This document shows, piece after piece, positions 61,847-64,000 of a stretch of DNA of 64,000 bases (positions are counted from its first letter, which is position 1; each line of letters starts with the position of its first letter). Position numbers and translations under genes: made by a program. This DNA comes from Fervidibacillus halotolerans (GTDB lineage Bacteria > Bacillota > Bacilli > Bacillales > Caldibacillaceae). The stretch lies in NCBI RefSeq assembly GCF_026547205.1, contig NZ_CP106877.1:186001-250000 (forward strand). Direction: 5' to 3'. The notes below the pieces were generated by a model that saw only the letters and a program-made list of their open reading frames with translations, was not told where the DNA came from and did no database searches.

Positions 61847-62320
61847 ATCGTCACCCTCTTTTTCATTGAATAATTTTATTTTACCAAAGGGATTGGGAAA
61901 TTTTCATGCCAACCGATAAAAGAATGAAAATCAATAAAAGAATACTTTATATCAATCATTTAAATATGTACGGGTAAAAATAGGTATCATATCTCGTTTA
62001 TTTTATGTTGTCTTCCCCTAATTGTTATTCAAAACGTTTCCTTTCTTCCTTTTCTATTATTTTGAGTGACACAATGTTAAATGAAAAATGTAAAAAATTT
62101 ACAAAGAATTTACGAATTTATGCAAAATTTTAATCTAAATCGCTTTCTATGGATCATTTCCCATTTCAATTTTCTTTAGCCTTTACAAAATCTTTGCAAA
62201 AGGAATATATGTCTTTTAATGTTTCTTAACAATTTTTTTTTACATTTGATTCAGAGGAGGAGGTTTGGATAGGTTGGAATTTATATCTTTTTTTGCTTTG
62301 AATGGGAAGGAGGAAAAATT
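61847..62320. other. Intergenic region ampS / TIM-barrel gene
   Basis: A 470-bp AT-rich divergent region carries promoters for both sides. Near its right end are two consecutive strong ribosome sites (AGAGGAGGAGG at 62253 and AAGGAGG at 62308), which suggested the short leader frame at 62265-62324. Confidence 0.4.
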
Positions 62321-62324
62321 TTGA
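62265..62324 (+). CDS. Possible leader peptide coupled to the TIM-barrel gene
   Basis: A frame of about 16-19 codons starting at TTG 62265 or TTG 62274, behind AGAGGAGGAGG, would encode up to MDRLEFISFFALNGKEEKF. It ends in a TGA that overlaps the TTG start of the next gene (TTTGA). The strong site and overlap are the only support. Confidence 0.3.
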   Translation: MDRLEFISFFALNGKEEKF

Positions 62325-63118
62325 TTAATTTACGATTCGCTTCCACACTTGCTTGGGCATTTCCAATTGATCAGGTTATTCGGATGGCAAGTGAATGTCA
62401 TTTTGTCGGAGTTGAAGTATGGGCGGAGCATGTCTGGAAATATGAAACGAACACGAAAACTATTCGAGAAGTGAAAGAAGAAACAAACATGCTTTTAACG
62501 ATGCATGCTGCTAGTTGGGATTTAAATATTAGTGCATTAAACAATGGGATTCGTAAACAGTCGGTTCAAGAAATAATTCGTTCTATTGAATTAGCATCAC
62601 AAATTGGTGCCGATAATATCACCTTTCATCCCGGGAAGTTAACGATCTCAAATTCTGAGCGGTCTATTCATGAAGCGTTATTATTTGAATCGTTGGAGGA
62701 ATTGGCTCGAAAAGCAAAGCAGGAAGGAGTCACCCTTTCTTTAGAAATGATGGAAAGGGAGAAGAAAGAGTTTATTCACCATCCAAAAGCTTTAAAGAAA
62801 GTAATCGATCCCTTTTATCCGCAAATTCAGTCGACCTTCGATGTGGCACATATTCCTTTACACGAGAACATCTTTTCCATATGGAAAGGGATGCCAACAG
62901 TAAACAAAATACATATTAGTGATGCGACAGATGAGAAACTTCATTTGCCATTAGGTGATGGGGATATTCATTTCGAGACGTTAATGAAGTTTTTATCCTT
63001 TGAAAGTATCCCGGTGATCATCGAGGGATTTGATGATTCTAACGATTTAAATGTACTTAAGAAAAATATTCAGTTTATCCAAAGGAACAAAGCTGATTTA
63101 AAGGAGGTTGTCGGTTGA
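62321..63118 (+). CDS. Sugar phosphate isomerase/epimerase-like TIM-barrel protein
   Basis: The 265-residue protein has the xylose-isomerase-like/AP-endonuclease-2 barrel. Metal ligands can be placed at Glu in LSLEMMER, His/Asp in STFDVAHIPLHE, His in KIHISDAT and Glu in VIIEGFD. FHPGK and the end DGDIHFETLMKFL are typical. The reaction is unknown. It starts at TTG 62321 behind AAGGAGG and overlaps surE by 4 bp. Confidence 0.8.
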   Translation: MINLRFASTLAWAFPIDQVIRMASECHFVGVEVWAEHVWKYETNTKTIREVKEETNMLLTMHAASWDLNISALNNGIRKQSVQEIIRSIELASQIGADNITFHPGKLTISNSERSIHEALLFESLEELARKAKQEGVTLSLEMMEREKKEFIHHPKALKKVIDPFYPQIQSTFDVAHIPLHENIFSIWKGMPTVNKIHISDATDEKLHLPLGDGDIHFETLMKFLSFESIPVIIEGFDDSNDLNVLKKNIQFIQRNKADLKEVVG

Positions 63119-63927
63119 ATATTTTCGTAACAAATGATGACGGTATTTTCTCTCCAGGTGTAAAAGCACTTGTGGAAGTTCTTCATCATTTCGGTGATGT
63201 TTATGTCGTATGTCCTGATGGAGAAAGGAGTGCCATCGGACATTCGATTACGCTTAGAGCACCATTAAAAATGAAACCAGTGGATATTTTCCCCAATGCA
63301 AAAGGAGCCTGGTCAGTCAATGGAACTCCTGCCGATTGCGTTAAACTTGGAATGGAAGTGTTGTTAAGTACACCTCCAGATATCGTGTTTTCAGCCATTA
63401 ATCTAGGTCCTAATCTGGGAAGGGATTTATATTATTCCGGTACATTAGCGGGTGCAGTGGAAGCATCCCTTTACAATGTTCCAGCTGTGTCTGTGTCATT
63501 AAACGAGTTTGATGAAACAAAGGTAAATTACAACAGTATAAAACAGCTTTTGTATAAAGTCGTTGAAGTGATTTTACAAAATCGAATTCCTAAAGGCATT
63601 TTTTTAAATATTAATTTACCAAATATTCCAGTCTATCTTTGTAAGGGAGTAAAAATCGTTCCGTTAGATTTAACCGTATCTCGTTATCGATTCGTAGGTC
63701 TAAATGATCCCCACGGTCGAAAATATTTTTGGTTAAAGGATGAAATGAATCATTTAGTAGATCTTCATGAAAACAGTGATTATTTAAAGTTAAAAGAAGG
63801 TTATATCACAGTGACTCCCGTAGAATTTCCTGTTCACCATAAACGGAAAATGGAACAGATTGAACGATGGTTTCGAAATTGTGCACCGGATTTTATAAAA
63901 CATATGGAGGGGAATGGAAATGCGTAA
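63115..63927 (+). CDS. surE: 5'/3'-nucleotidase SurE
   Basis: The 270-residue metal-dependent phosphatase acts on nucleoside monophosphates. The N-terminus IFVTNDDGIFSPGVKAL holds the Asp-Asp metal pair (about residues 7-8). The Ser of ERSAIGHSITL and the Asn of SAINLGPNLGRDLYYSGT follow the SurE pattern. GGAGG precedes the TTG start, which overlaps the upstream stop (TTGA), so the two are translationally coupled. Confidence 0.92.
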   Translation: MNIFVTNDDGIFSPGVKALVEVLHHFGDVYVVCPDGERSAIGHSITLRAPLKMKPVDIFPNAKGAWSVNGTPADCVKLGMEVLLSTPPDIVFSAINLGPNLGRDLYYSGTLAGAVEASLYNVPAVSVSLNEFDETKVNYNSIKQLLYKVVEVILQNRIPKGIFLNINLPNIPVYLCKGVKIVPLDLTVSRYRFVGLNDPHGRKYFWLKDEMNHLVDLHENSDYLKLKEGYITVTPVEFPVHHKRKMEQIERWFRNCAPDFIKHMEGNGNA

Positions 63928-64000
63928 ATGGCAATCAATTTTTGTATTATTTATCTCCTTATTTTTCCTTATCGCTTGTGGGGATAATAGGGATACTACT
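63920..64000 (+). CDS. Lipoprotein, 5' end only
   Basis: Twenty-seven codons are visible before the window ends. MRKWQSIFVLFISLFFLIAC is a lipoprotein signal peptide with lipobox LIAC, followed by GDNRDTT. GGAGGGG lies 6-7 nt before the ATG, and the start overlaps the end of surE, so it is in the same operon. Its function cannot be judged from this fragment. Confidence 0.75.
   Translation, partial: MRKWQSIFVLFISLFFLIACGDNRDTT

Overview
The window is chromosomal DNA from a low-GC Gram-positive bacterium, most likely Bacillaceae. Support comes from strong GGAGG-type ribosome sites, frequent TTG/GTG starts, a BceR-like regulator, the yuaF-floT pair behind a textbook sigma-W promoter, an mntABCD locus with an MntR-type box, a Rex operator before adhE, and feoAB behind a Fur box. 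The adhE, pflB and pflA genes point to a facultative anaerobe capable of mixed-acid/ethanol fermentation. I cannot name the species. I saw no rRNA, tRNA, CRISPR array or prophage.

Layout: 0-4 kb holds a truncated response regulator, a Cof-type phosphatase, a DMT transporter and heme O synthase. From 4.0 to 9.4 kb a REP-associated tyrosine transposase (RAYT) gene is surrounded by five clusters of a GGGTCAAGG...TTTTGTCCC hairpin repeat, mixed with a YgbA-like gene, an acyl-CoA synthetase, a hemolysin III-type protein and a DUF1836 gene. Two more repeat clusters lie at 51.7 and 54.8 kb. From 9.4 to 15.4 kb are porphyrin oxidase, a PH-domain protein, an orphan PTS IIC, queT with a preQ1-I riboswitch, and a split ThrE exporter. 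From 15.6 to 25 kb are a TPR protein fused to a degenerate dynamin-like domain, a coiled-coil protein, an arginase-fold enzyme, adhE and a SEC-C/TPR protein.

From 25.2 to 30.3 kb three c-di-GMP genes are adjacent (EAL, MASE3-PAS-GGDEF-EAL, GGDEF). From 30.7 to 47.9 kb the theme is metals and membranes: a CzrA-type repressor with a CadA-type ATPase, the mntABCD importer, a MATE pump, an SPFH plus ribbon-helix-helix pair divergent from yuaF-floT, a Ca-type P-ATPase, and feoA-feoB with a small Cys-rich partner. From 48 to 53.2 kb are an amidase and an M20 peptidase with an Art-type amino-acid ABC transporter. From 53.6 to 64 kb are a DUF819 protein, pflA/pflB, a SpoVB-like flippase, a YbjQ protein, an M29 aminopeptidase, a TIM-barrel isomerase, surE and the start of a lipoprotein gene.

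Main points for follow-up are the RAYT/hairpin-repeat system whose units overlap stop codons, the TPR-pseudodynamin protein, the preQ1 riboswitch, paired unassigned palindromes before pflB, a Rex-like site before the EAL gene, and two partial copies of another dispersed repeat.
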